From Persicaria tinctoria (taxonomy: Eukaryota; Streptophyta; Magnoliopsida; Caryophyllales; Polygonaceae): a DNA stretch of 64,000 nt. The translations under genes and the position numbers were made by a program. The notes beneath the pieces are model-generated. The model was not told the DNA's origin. It made no database searches and was given only the letters and a program-made list of their open reading frames with translations. Where the stretch lies: the NCBI GenBank assembly GCA_037127255.1, contig JBANSL010000009.1:14435975-14499974 (forward strand), written 5' to 3'. This document shows, one piece after another, positions 1-8,965 of the stretch (the stretch's first letter is position 1; each line of letters begins with the position of its first letter).

Positions 1-1050
1 GCATAGCCTCAATGACCCATCCTTCTTCTTGACGAACAACACTGGTGCTCCCCAAGGTGATGCACTAGGCCTGATGTAACCCTTCTCGGCTAGCTCTTCC
101 AACTGAGCCTTCAGCTCCGCCATCTCCGTCGGTGCCATGCGGTAAGGGACTCGCGAAATAGGTCTGGTGCCTGGGTCTAGCTCGATCCGAAAGTCAACCT
201 CTCTCGGTGGGGGAAGTCCCGGTAGCTCATCTGGAAACACATCTGCGAAGTCTCTGACAACAGGGACATCTGCCAAGCTGGGATGTATGCGATCCACCTC
301 TAAAGCGTAACACCAATACCCGATGCATCCCTGGTCTAGAAGTCTGGCGGCTCTGACTGCGCTAATGAGCGCTCCGTTCCTCTTGGGGTCGCTCCCCCAA
401 ACCTGGTGCTCAGTCCCATCATTTGCCAAGATAGACACCGTCCGCGTCCTCAAATTGATAATCGCTCCATAATGGTCCATGAAATCCATACCCAGAATGA
501 GATCATCCATCCTCAATGGCATGACAATAAGGTCGGTTGGCCACTCACGCTCACCTATATGGATGGGGCACCCTAAAATCTCCTGACTCGTCCTAACCTT
601 TGCCCCGTCCGCTAGACCAATAGTAAGGGGTAAACCACTCGTGCAGCTTAGGCTCAGCCTAGCAACGCACGCCTCTGCTATGAAGCAGTGAGTAGCACCA
701 GTGTCAAACAATATAGACAAGCACGCATCATGGAAATGTATAGTGCCTGCGGAAGTAGGGGCAGTACGGTCATCAGCTCTCATCTGGAACACGCGGGGCG
801 GTGGGGGTAATGCTGGTCCTCGGCCTCCGGAACTCTGGCCACGATCATACCCGGACCCAGATGGTCCTACAGATGACGAACCTCTCCCCTGACCTGGCCC
901 TGACGGCCCTCTACCTCCACGATCGTAACCTCTACCTCCTCTACCCCCTCCTCGACCTATACCAGAAGCATCTCCTCGCCCCTGACCCTGTGGATAAGTC
1001 AGCAGTGGTGGCTGAGGAGCCGCAGGAAGTTTCGGTGGCTGTGCAGGCGG
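1..1050 (-). CDS. pol: Pol polyprotein N-terminal part: glycine/proline-rich linker, aspartic protease, start of reverse transcriptase (partial)
   Basis: The frame is open for all 350 codons and runs off the left edge. It starts just after the TAG that ends gag and is in the same frame as gag. From its N-terminus there is a proline- and glycine/arginine-rich linker (about 1050-800), then a retroviral-type protease whose catalytic motif LFDTGATHCFIA is at about 711-676. A protease segment with LILGMDF follows near 480. The RT N-terminus is at about 150-1, with PYRMAP, then SPWGAPVLFVKKKDG, which is highly typical of Ty3 elements. It would process Gag-Pol and copy element RNA in virus-like particles. 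No stop or frameshift is visible in this portion, so pol looks recently functional. RT catalytic motifs, RNase H and integrase would lie outside the window. Confidence 0.9.
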
Positions 1051-2189
1051 CTAGGCTCTACCGTCCTGGGGACAACGGGCGGCTCTGTGCCCCATGGTGC
1101 CGCAAGTGAAGCAGACAATCGAACGATCTGGGCAGGAAGCGACATAATGACCTCTCTCGAAGCATCCATGGCAAGTGACACTCCTCACTCGTGAATCTCC
1201 TCTAAAAACAGCTGGATCGGGCGGCTGGGGTGCCCTCGGTGTAACTCCGTGATATCCCCCTCTAAATCCTCCTCCATAGCCTCCTCTCTTGGATCTGTCG
1301 TCTCCGCGACCATCCGCTGGTCTCCCTCTCTTCGCCTCAGGGCGAGAAGTGGTGTATGAAGTCTCGGACAAGATCCGCTGCTGGTCGTACAGGAGGATGA
1401 CCTCCAGGAATCGATCAAAGCTGACAGCTCCCAAGCCGGAGGCATGCAGAAGTACTGGAGGCGGCAGTCTCATCGATAACATGCGAATCCGGCTCTCATC
1501 GGAAGGGCACAAGTGAGCATAGTAGACCAGTTCCTTCTTGAACTGGCGAACGATGGTAGAGACAGAAGCTGATCGGTCGTAGAAGCCTCGCATAAAGGAT
1601 ACCTGCCGGGCTATCTCAATCCCACGAGGGCGGTACTCTCTCAGCATCAGATCCCTAAACTCCTCGTAGGTCCACTCAGCCTGATCTATCTTAAATAAAG
1701 ACCAGCGGTCAAAAGCGTCTCCCTGTAGACGGCCCGCGACAAGTCTCTGTCTCTCGGAAGCGGGGACAGCAACATGGTCGAACAACCCATCCATCTCACG
1801 GAACCATCTCTCAATATCCCCCCAACCTCTCCAGTAAAAGCCGGAGGACAGCACTGAGCTAACGTCTTGACCCAGTCGACGCGCTTCTCAGGGCGTGCAT
1901 CGGCTACGGGCTCAGCTGGCTGAACAGGAACCTCGGGCGTCGGTGCTGTAGATCGGGCTCCTCTTCGTAACTCGCTCAGAATGTCGTGAAGTGCCGCCTC
2001 TAGATGGCCAAGTCTAGCCTCTGTGGGAATCGGAATCTGGTCATCAGCCGGCGGAGGCGAAGCTCGCTCCTCAACGTGATCGTCAGCAGCGCGCTCCTCG
2101 ACGCTCTCAACAGCAATCCGACGGGGGCGTCCCCGACCACGACGTGCCCTACCCCCACTCCCAATAGAACCGCATCTAGTATCGACCAT
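1051..2189 (-). pseudogene. gag: Gag of element E1, broken by one frameshift and one stop codon
   Basis: The ATG at 2189-2187 opens a basic, proline-rich N-terminal region. The capsid-like retrotransposon-gag domain (WSLFKIDQAEWTYEEFRDLM, about 1705-1645) lies in another frame, and the two join at a run of six C on the plus strand (1818-1823), so a one- or two-base indel in this homopolymer explains the break. The C-terminal part carries two zinc knuckles of CX2CX4HX4C type (CHGCFERGHYVASC and CFTCGTMGHRAARC, about 1170-1075). The frame ends at TAG 1053-1051; past it the same frame continues straight into protease, so gag and pol formed one reading frame or are joined by stop readthrough. The first explanation, a simple mutation, is more likely. 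Role: capsid formation and RNA packaging. Confidence 0.85.
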
Positions 2190-2281
2190 GATGGCTACAT
2201 GAACGATTTATTTAAACACTCAGCACAGAAGCACTCAACGATTAATATAATCCCCTTCAAGGAGGATCGCCCTCGGGCCCA

Positions 2282-2334
<53 letters not shown>

Positions 2335-2686
2335 TAAGCATAGAGACGATCTATGCCGTCCTTCGAGGGACGGCTGGCCGGAGGGGCAAAACCTCACAGT
2401 CACCGAACTCGACACTCCAACCTCCGTGGTGTTCCTTGGAGTTATTTAGGACCATCTGTAAATCAAAGCTAGTCTTTTGCCTACCGTTCCCCGAGTTCTA
2501 CATCCATATGGGAGGTCTATCGCATTGGTCTCTACCCACGAGATTGTTTTACCTTTATTTATTTTACGTTTTAATTCCAATTAAATTCATTTTGCCCTTT
2601 TGAAAGCATTTCTCAATCCCATTTGAAAACATTGGGCGATTTTCAAAACCATCTTCAACCTGTTGTACTCGGATTGCAAAACCTCA
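2190..2686 (-). other. Untranslated leader of E1 between primer site and gag
   Basis: About 500 bases without a gene. The leader is clearly homologous to the same region of elements C (about 28600-28954) and A (about 41480-41912): shared segments include the GAGGATCGCCCTCGGG block and the GACGATCTATG and GGAGGGGCAAAACCTCAC blocks. Similarity fades near 2210, just before the gag ATG. Such a leader normally holds the packaging signal, which is inference here. Confidence 0.7.
2286..2331. repeat. (TA)n microsatellite in the E1 leader
   Basis: Uninterrupted TA dinucleotides. At the same place elements C and A have only a short ATATATGTATATATATA-like stretch, so the run expanded in E1. Confidence 0.95.
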
Positions 2687-2698
2687 GCTCTGATACCA
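2687..2698 (-). promoter_or_regulatory. Primer-binding site, initiator tRNA-Met type (E1)
   Basis: The minus strand reads TGGTATCAGAGC four bases inside the LTR end. This is the standard complement of the 3' end of plant initiator tRNA-Met and fixes both the strand of the element and the inner edge of its 5' LTR. Confidence 0.95.
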
Positions 2699-2702
2699 CC
2701 TT

Positions 2703-4085
2703 TGTAACGGCCCAGGATTATGTTTCCCGAGTTACGTTTCGAGGGATGAAACCCCTCGTTGGGATCTTGCGCCCCAAGTACAGGTTGAAGGTTTGAAATC
2801 GAAGATGCGCAATTTAAAGTGGGATTTCGCACCCAAACCCGGAAGGTCCGTTGGAGACCCCGGGGTAAACCCCTGTACCTGTCCTAAGTCTACAACGCGC
2901 GAAAACCTTTATCATGCAAAGGAAGAAAGTTCTGAAAATGATACAACCAGTGTCACGGCAGAGCCGGGTCAAAACGGAGTATAATAGGAAGAAATCCAAA
3001 AGGCATGAGTTTGGTGAAGTCAGGGTTCATACACTCACTCTCCGCCCGCCATATGAATGGACCCCATCATATCAGCACAAAATCAAGTAGTAGATCGGGT
3101 ACCTGAAACTATACCACAAAGTCAGGCCAAGAGTCCGCCCGCGGGTCCTCTGACCGCGCTGAGGACATATAATACGCCTATACCTAGAATAAAGGATGCC
3201 TTGATGCAGTACTGAAATAAAACCACACTATCATGCTCCTAATTCATAAGTGCAGAGTATTGAGGAAGGCCTTAACAAAGAATACCAAGCGGTATATCCC
3301 TCTTTTACCACCACCCCTCTTCCAGACAAGGTGGAGACTGGCCAGTTCGATGCTATAATCATATCAAATCTCATCATCATATCATATCTCATCATCATAT
3401 CATATCTCATGCCCATCTCGTATGGGTTGCGGTGGCTCCGTGGCGGTTCCGGTGGTGTTCGTTGTTGCTACTGGTGGCTCCGAGGAATGTCGAAGGCTGT
3501 GATGTTGCTCTTGAGGGAGGAGGAAGCAAGGAGGATGATGGGGAAGAGAGCTGCAGTGATGGTGTGACAGCGGGAGATGGGAGCGGGAATGATGAAGGAG
3601 GGAGTCGGTGGAGGTGAGGTGAAAACAGAGAGTGAAGGTGACGGTGGTTTGGATGGTGAAATGGTGATGGAAATGAAAGATAAGGAGAGGGAGGTGATGT
3701 CTTGACAACTGAATTGGGGAGTAGGAGGGCTGTAGGGGTGAGGCCGGTGCAGAGGTGAGGGAGTGGGTGTACGAGGTTGAGTGTGAAATTGGTTAATCAA
3801 TACCCGAAAAGAAATCCCGAATACGCGAATTTTGAATCCCGAAATTAGTTCCTGAATGTTAGTTTACCCAACTCCCGCTTTCTCGATCAATTAGATTTTT
3901 AAAATTGAAAAGGATATCGCCATCCGATAATTATTTTGAATTTTTGAGGTCAAGGACGAAAATTGTTTGCCAAGTTTTACTTTCCGGTCGGAATCCGCTA
4001 AACGAGTTTTAAAAACCGATTTTAATTTCATTTTTAATTCTCTTTTTCCGAAAAAATTTAGGATTTAAAAATCCGAGCCTTTACA
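2703..4085 (-). repeat. 5' LTR of E1 (1,383 bp, internally deleted relative to the family)
   Basis: The plus strand starts TGTAACGGCC and ends GAGCCTTTACA, the same ends as the LTRs of A, C and D. Both halves align with the 3.0-kb LTR of A, but the A segment from about 34497 to 36160 is missing. The E1 junction is near 3420 (CATCTCGTAT then GGGTTGCGGT). Several small open frames across 3400-3800 are in repeat-like purine-rich DNA and are not credible genes. Confidence 0.9.
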
Positions 4086-4402
4086 GTTTGGTGATAGGCT
4101 CTTTCTTTAAAAATGAAATGGATGTTTCTGGGAACTTGGGAATAATTAAAATGAAGCCTTTTCATTTTTTTTTTTGCGTTTTAAACATGCAAAAATGTAG
4201 GCTAACTTTAGAAATACATCTTGATTGTTCATCCAATGAAAATTTGAGGAGGAATTGTTTTTAGTGCTATTCTAATGTCATCTTTTTGAGATTTAAAATT
4301 GCATAACTATTTACTAGACTTATTGTTGAAGGAATATGATTTGTCACATTATTTGCTTAAAATTAAGAGGGAAAAATAATGTTGCTGACACACCCTAATA
4401 AC

Positions 4403-4496
4403 GGTTTTTGCACTAACAATTTGCACAACAGATTGTTATATGTGCACATCATAAAGTTATATTTGCACAACAAATTATTGTATTTGCACAATATTA
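4403..4496. repeat. Cluster of TTTGCACAACA-type short repeats
   Basis: Variants of TTATATTTGCACAACA recur every 20-28 bases. The same word family recurs at about 5600-5685 and 7095-7165 and in the second block copy at about 17074-17165, so it marks one repeat family across the block. Noncoding and AT-rich. Confidence 0.7.
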
Positions 4497-4795
4497 ATTT
4501 CTTATTTTTTCACTTTTTTTTAATTAACTTCCTCTTTCTTTTATTTTTGGTTATGAGAGAACATAGCAAGGATTTGTGATCTGCTTTGCTAGTTATGCTA
4601 TATTTATCACATTCTCCTTATGAAGTATGAATTCCCTTGCTAGTTATGCTATGTTTTATATTAATTTGACATTTATTGTTCACATGTTATTGCTCCTTCT
4701 AGAAGCTCATGATATATTGTATAATTTGTGTAACTATGCTGATTTGAAGATAGTTAAACAAAGAAAATATATGTGTGCTGACATGATCTCTTTTT

Positions 4796-5120
4796 GTGCA
4801 ATTCAAATTGATGTATATGTTCTTTTTTATTTCTAATTGTGTGCAGACAATGACATGGTCTTTTTTGTGCAATTCAAATTGATGTATAAGTTCTTTTTTT
4901 GTTGTTAGAATGTATAAGTTCTTTTTTATTTCTAATGTGTGAGGTATGGTCTGTTTTTGTGCAATTCAAGTTGATGTATATGTTCTTTTTTATTTCTAAT
5001 TGTGTGCTGACATTATCTCTTTTTGTGTCATTCAAGTTGATGTATATATTCTTTTTTATTTCTAATTGTGTGCTGACATTGTCTCTTTTTGTGCAATTCA
5101 AGTTGATGTATATGTTCTTT
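4796..5120. repeat. 66-bp AT-rich tandem repeat, about five units
   Basis: Unit starts (GTGCAATTCAA or variant) lie at 4796, 4867, 4959, 5025 and 5091, giving spacings of 71, 92, 66 and 66 bases. Each unit has GTTGATGTATATGTTC, a T-rich stretch, TTTCTAATTGTGTGCTGACA and a T-rich tail. Small open frames on both strands are a by-product of the repeat. Confidence 0.85.
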
Positions 5121-5439
5121 TTTTTGTCAGAAAGAAAAGATACAAATAAAAAGGAAGATAAATAAACAGAAAGAAATCTTGTGTGTTGACATGGTCTCTA
5201 ATTGTGCGCTGACATGGGAAAACCTTTGCTTATTTTATGAATTGATTTGATCATTTTTGGAGCATTTAAAGGAGTTTGTTGAATTGTGGATAAGATTTGG
5301 TTGTTTCTTCAAATTTCTTTGCGAATTAGAGCTTGTTCAGCTTCATGTCTTTTCTGTAGAGCGGTGTTGTTTCTTTTTACATCATTTTTTTTACTTGTAG
5401 GGATATAATGTTTATCTGAATGTTATGTTATAATATAAT

Positions 5440-5697
5440 TAAAAGCCTTTTAGCTCAATGATAGAGCGATGTGCTTATACGCAAATACGTGGGTTCGAAT
5501 CCTGCATATGCTAAAGTTTATAATAAGATATATTAGTGCAATTTTAAAATATAAATCCTTTTTTATAAGGTTGTTTAAGCAAATATAATATAAATATTAT
5601 ATTTGCACAACATAAAGTTACATTTGCACAACATAATATTATATGTGGATAACATCAGGTTATATCTGCACAATAGAAAGTGCTAACACGAAAAAAA
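5440..5697 (+). repeat. Left arm of a tRNA-headed direct repeat flanking the GTCAGC array
   Basis: This arm begins with a tRNA-like head, then a body with AGATATATTA, GCAATTTTAAAATA, TTGTTTAA and TTGCACAACATAAAGTTA words. The arm at 6978-7186 has the same parts in the same order, minus about 40 bases around the B box. The layout resembles a SINE-like unit duplicated on either side of the array. Confidence 0.7.
5444..5512 (+). other. tRNA-like sequence (degenerate tRNA or SINE head)
   Basis: Seen: an A-box-like TAGCTCAATGATAGAGC with a perfect 4-bp D stem, a B box GGTTCGAATCC, and a T stem GTGGG/CCTGC closed with wobble pairs. The acceptor stem AGCCTTT/ATATGCT has two mismatches, and the anticodon arm gives a six-base loop (TTATAC) instead of seven, so a functional tRNA is unlikely. 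The duplicate at 18115-18183 is unchanged. I assign no anticodon. Confidence 0.6.
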
Positions 5698-5744
5698 AAT
5701 GATGCCTAACTGAATGTGCAAGCACAAAAAAAGTACTGACACGA

Positions 5745-6925
5745 AAAAAGCATCTTCGACGTCGGCGTCAGCAACATCGATGTCGGCGTCAATCAACATC
5801 TCCGATGTTAGCGTCAGTGATGACACGAAAAAAGTGTGATGACACAAACAAAAGCATCATCCACATTGGCGTCAGCAACTTCGATGTTGGCGTCAGCTGC
5901 AGCAGCAACTCTGATGTCGGCGTCAGCATCTTTGATGTCAGTGTTAGCGTTAGTGCTGAAAATAAAAAAACAAGTGTTGACATTAAAAAAAGCATCCTCG
6001 ACGTTGACGTTAGCAATGTCAACATCAGCGTTGAGACGAAAAATAAAAGTGCTGACACGAAAAAAGAAAAGTGATGTGACAAAAAAAAGCATCCCTGACA
6101 TCGGTGTTAGAAATGTCAACTTCAGTGTCAGCATCTTAAAGGTCGGTGTAAGCAGTGTCAGAATCTCCGATGTTGGCGTCGGCAACGTCAATGTCAGTGT
6201 CAGCATATCCGATGTCGGCTGTGCCGACATCAGCGTTAGTGCTGACACGAAAAAAAGCACCATCAACGTCGGCATCAACAATGTCAGTATCTCTAATGTC
6301 GGCGTTAGCATCTTCGATGTCGGCATCAACAACATCCGCGTCAGTGCTGACATGGAAAAAAGCATCCCTAATGTCGGTGTCACCAGCGTCAGAATCTCCG
6401 ATGTTGGCGTCGGCAACATCAATGTTAGTGTCAGCATCTCCAATGTCGGCTGCGTCAGCCGAAATCAGCGTCAGTGTCAACAACGTCAATGTCAGTGTTA
6501 GCATCTCTGATGTCGGCTCCACCGACATCAGCGTCAGTGCTGACATGAAAAAAAGCATCATCGACATCGGCGTCAGCATCTCCGATGTCAGTGTCATCAG
6601 CGTCAACATCTCTAATGTCTGCATTAGCATCTCCGATGTCGGCGTCAGCAACGTCAGCGTCAGTGCTAACATGAAAAAAAAGCATCCCCAACATCGGTGT
6701 TAGCAGCGTCAGAATCTCCGATGTTGGCGTCAACAACATGAACGTCAGTGTCAGCATCTCCGATGTCAGCGTCAACCGACATCAGCATCAGTGCTCACAC
6801 GAAAAAAAAACATCTTCGATGTCGGCGTCAGCCGACTTCAGCGTTAGTGCTGACACGAAAAATATCAGTGATGTTCACAATGTTAGTGGTGATAGTGTGA
6901 GCAGTGTCAGGGATGTCAGTGTCAT
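5745..6925. repeat. GTCAGC-rich degenerate tandem array, copy 1
   Basis: About 1.2 kb built from GTCGGC, GTCAGC, AACGTC, AGTGTC, AGCATC and TCCGATGTC words, punctuated at irregular intervals (roughly 60-190 bases) by GCTGACACGAAAAAAAGCATC-like spacers, for example near 5735, 6240, 6350, 6540 and 6665. It is CpG-containing and stands out from AT-rich flanks. Because the words keep a three-base rhythm and avoid stops, open frames of 180-221 codons occur on both strands; their translations are simple repeats (ISDVGVS-like on plus, TPTSEILTL-like on minus). I regard these as noncoding. Confidence 0.85.
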
Positions 6926-6977
6926 CGGTGTCAGAAACATCGGTTTCGTTGGCAATGTTCTAGTAATAATTGAGCTT

Positions 6978-7186
6978 TAAAAGCCTCTTAGGTCAATGGT
7001 AGAGCGATGTGCTTATTTGCAAATAAGATATATTAATGCAATTTTAAAATACAAATGCATGTGCATATCTTTTCCATAAGATTGTTTAAACTTGCAAAAC
7101 ATAAAGTTATATTTGCACAACACAATATTATATGTGCACATCGGGTTATATTTGCACAACAGAAAGTACTGACGCGTGAAGAAAAA
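6978..7186 (+). repeat. Right arm of the tRNA-headed direct repeat
   Basis: It begins AAAAGCCTCTTAGGTCAATG, retaining the D-arm half of the tRNA-like head, then passes directly to AGATATATTA with the B-box half deleted, then the same body as the left arm. It ends in a long A tract (7180-7200). Confidence 0.7.
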
Positions 7187-7250
7187 AAAAAAAAAAAAAA
7201 AACTAGACACGCAAGGGGGGCCTGGGGGGCACTAAGGATGGGGGGCTTGG

Positions 7251-8690
7251 TGTAACGACCCGGAATTATGATTCAAGAGTTACGTTTCGAGGGATGAAAC
7301 CCCTCGTTGGGATCTTGCGCCCCGAGTACAGGTTGAAGGTTTGAAACCGAAGATTTGTAGTTTAAAGTGAGATTTTGCACCCAAATCTAGAAGGTCCGTT
7401 CGAGACCCTGGGGTAAACCCATGTACCTGTCCTAAGTCTACAACGCGGGAAATCCTTTGTCATGCAAAGGGCATAAGTTCAGAAAATGATACAACCAGTG
7501 CCACGGCAGAGCCGAGTCAAAATAGAGTATAAGTAGGGAGAAATTCCAAAAGCATGAATCTGGTGAAGTCGGGTTTCAAACACTCACTCTCCGCCATATG
7601 AATAGACCCCGTCATAACAACACAAAATCAAGCAGTGTATTGGGTACTTGAAACTATACCACCAAGTCAGGACAAGAGTCCGCCCGCGGGACCTCTAACC
7701 GCGCTGAGGACATATAATACGCATATACCTTGAATAAAGGATGCCTTCATGCAGTACTGGAATATTAACCACACTATCATGTTCCTAATTCATATGTGTA
7801 GAATATTAAGTAAGGCCTTAACAAAGAAACCCAAGTGGTATATCCCTCTTCTACCCCCTCCCCCCCCTCTCCAGGTAGGGTGGAGACTGGCGAGTTCGAT
7901 TCTATAGCATCTCAAATCTCATCATCATATCGTGGATCTTGCGAGAAGAAAATAATAATGATGATAATAGTAAAGGTGTTCCAATGACCCGAATAACTCA
8001 AGACGAACCCGATGGGACTAGGTTGTCCTATGACCATAGCAAGGACTCTAAGACTCACAGATAACGGCCGTTCTGTATTCAAACGCATACAGAATAAGAA
8101 TGCTCATTCGTAATGCATATGCAACACCTACATACTATATGACACATCAGGCAGGAGGTACTGGTTACTGAGTAAGCCCCGGAGGACTTACCTGGCTAGC
8201 AGATCGGCAACAGAAGAATCCAGCACACAGTAGTCACAATCACAGAGTATCACCTAGTACATAATGGAATATACATAAGTCTACATCCAACTATTAAGCA
8301 CTCAAGCACACCTCAATCAGTAGAACAAGTAACATATTATGAAAGTCATTTCATCGCATCATCCGCTCCTCAAGACCACATCGTTCTCCATAAATCATCA
8401 ATTAATTTTGCATGTTCATATACATCATTTCAGTATATACCTCAAAGGTTCATCAAAATCATAAGACATAATTTGTGTGATATAAAATCCTACTAGATCG
8501 TCATAATTATCTAACATTTAATCTCATATAATAATTCACCACAAGTCATGCTATTAGTCATACATATCATACTGTTAGTCAAACGATCATATTATCATGC
8601 TAGTTAGTCATCGAATAAGTCTTATTCCCAAGTTAATTTCAAAGCCGTTTCAAATCCCAGTTAAATAGTTAAGTATTCTGACCCTTGAAA
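7251..8690 (-). repeat. Truncated LTR of element C in the left block copy
   Basis: It begins TGTAACGACC after CTTGG (7246-7250) and is collinear with 19920-21459. It stops after CCCTTGAAA at 8690, whereas the full LTR continues. CTTGG also follows the far end of element C (53530-53534), so this is a duplicated piece of the C 3' LTR, including the target-site duplication, and not an independent insertion. Confidence 0.9.
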
Positions 8691-8960
8691 GACTCAAACT
8701 CTATTTATTCTTGCAATTTATGTTAATTCCTTCTCTGTTCAAGCTAGTGAGTTTTAATATATCATATTCTTACAATCTCTGTTCGTGCCTTCTCTATTCA
8801 AGCCAGTTATATAATTTCCAAGTGTGGACCTTGGTTGATTTTTTTAGACCGTATCTTTATTTATTATGTAAGTTGAATATATGTATAAATTAGTGTCTAG
8901 CTTGACGGCTAACGAGATAAATTTATATAGTGGGAGATTACACAACCATTCCGGAATGGC
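8691..8960. other. Short interspersed segment with a degenerate tandem repeat
   Basis: No gene. Two units of about 58 bp (starting near 8707 and 8766) share TTCTTGCAAT/TTCTTACAAT and CTTCTCTGTTCAAGC/CTTCTCTATTCAAGC. The last dozen bases are the start of the SINE described next. Confidence 0.6.
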
Positions 8961-8965
8961 TCACC
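8951..8965 (+). repeat. 5' piece of a tRNA-derived SINE (A-box side)
   Basis: AATGGCTCACC here and GGAAAGGACTTG after 11663 join across the solo LTR into TGGCTCACCGG, matching the RNA polymerase III A-box consensus TRGCNNAGYGG with two changes. The 3' piece starts at 11659. Confidence 0.6.

Larger units (their letters stand above)
1..4085 (-). mobile_element. Ty3-type LTR retrotransposon E1, 5' portion (5' LTR, PBS, leader, gag, start of pol)
   Basis: Read on the minus strand the order is 5' LTR (4085-2703), tRNA-Met primer site (2698-2687), leader, gag (2189-1051) and protease-RT (1050-1), continuing beyond the left edge. Protease before RT and a Ty3-style RT N-terminus fit Metaviridae; the tRNA-Met primer suggests a chromovirus-like clade, which is inference. 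The 3' LTR and integrase lie outside the window. The right flank begins GTTTG at 4086; the same host sequence occurs without an insertion at 16757-16761, so this is a filled site whose empty allele is present as a paralog. Damage is light: one frameshift and one stop in the visible 2.2 kb of coding DNA. Confidence 0.9.
4086..8690. repeat. Left copy of a 4.6-kb duplicated block
   Basis: It matches 16757-21459 almost base for base, with scattered substitutions and a few small indels. It contains, in order: AT-rich DNA with TTTGCACAACA words, a 66-bp tandem repeat, a tRNA-like sequence, the GTCAGC array, and a truncated LTR of element C. The left end is set by the E1 insertion; the right end (after ACCCTTGAAA at 8690) is a true breakpoint, because the other copy continues as LTR sequence there. 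No protein gene is recognised in it. Confidence 0.9.

Noticed and set aside
2004..2603. 199-codon plus-strand open frame
   Set aside because: Antisense to gag and runs through the (TA)n microsatellite of the E1 leader.
5444..5512. Functional tRNA gene
   Set aside because: Acceptor stem mismatches and an anticodon loop of six bases.
5745..6925. CRISPR array
   Set aside because: Repeat words are 6-12 bases, irregular and degenerate, spacers are not unique, and the window is a plant nuclear genome.
7251..8690. Independent LTR insertion
   Set aside because: Its junction and CTTGG flank match those of element C, and it ends where the block duplication ends; duplication of the C LTR explains it.
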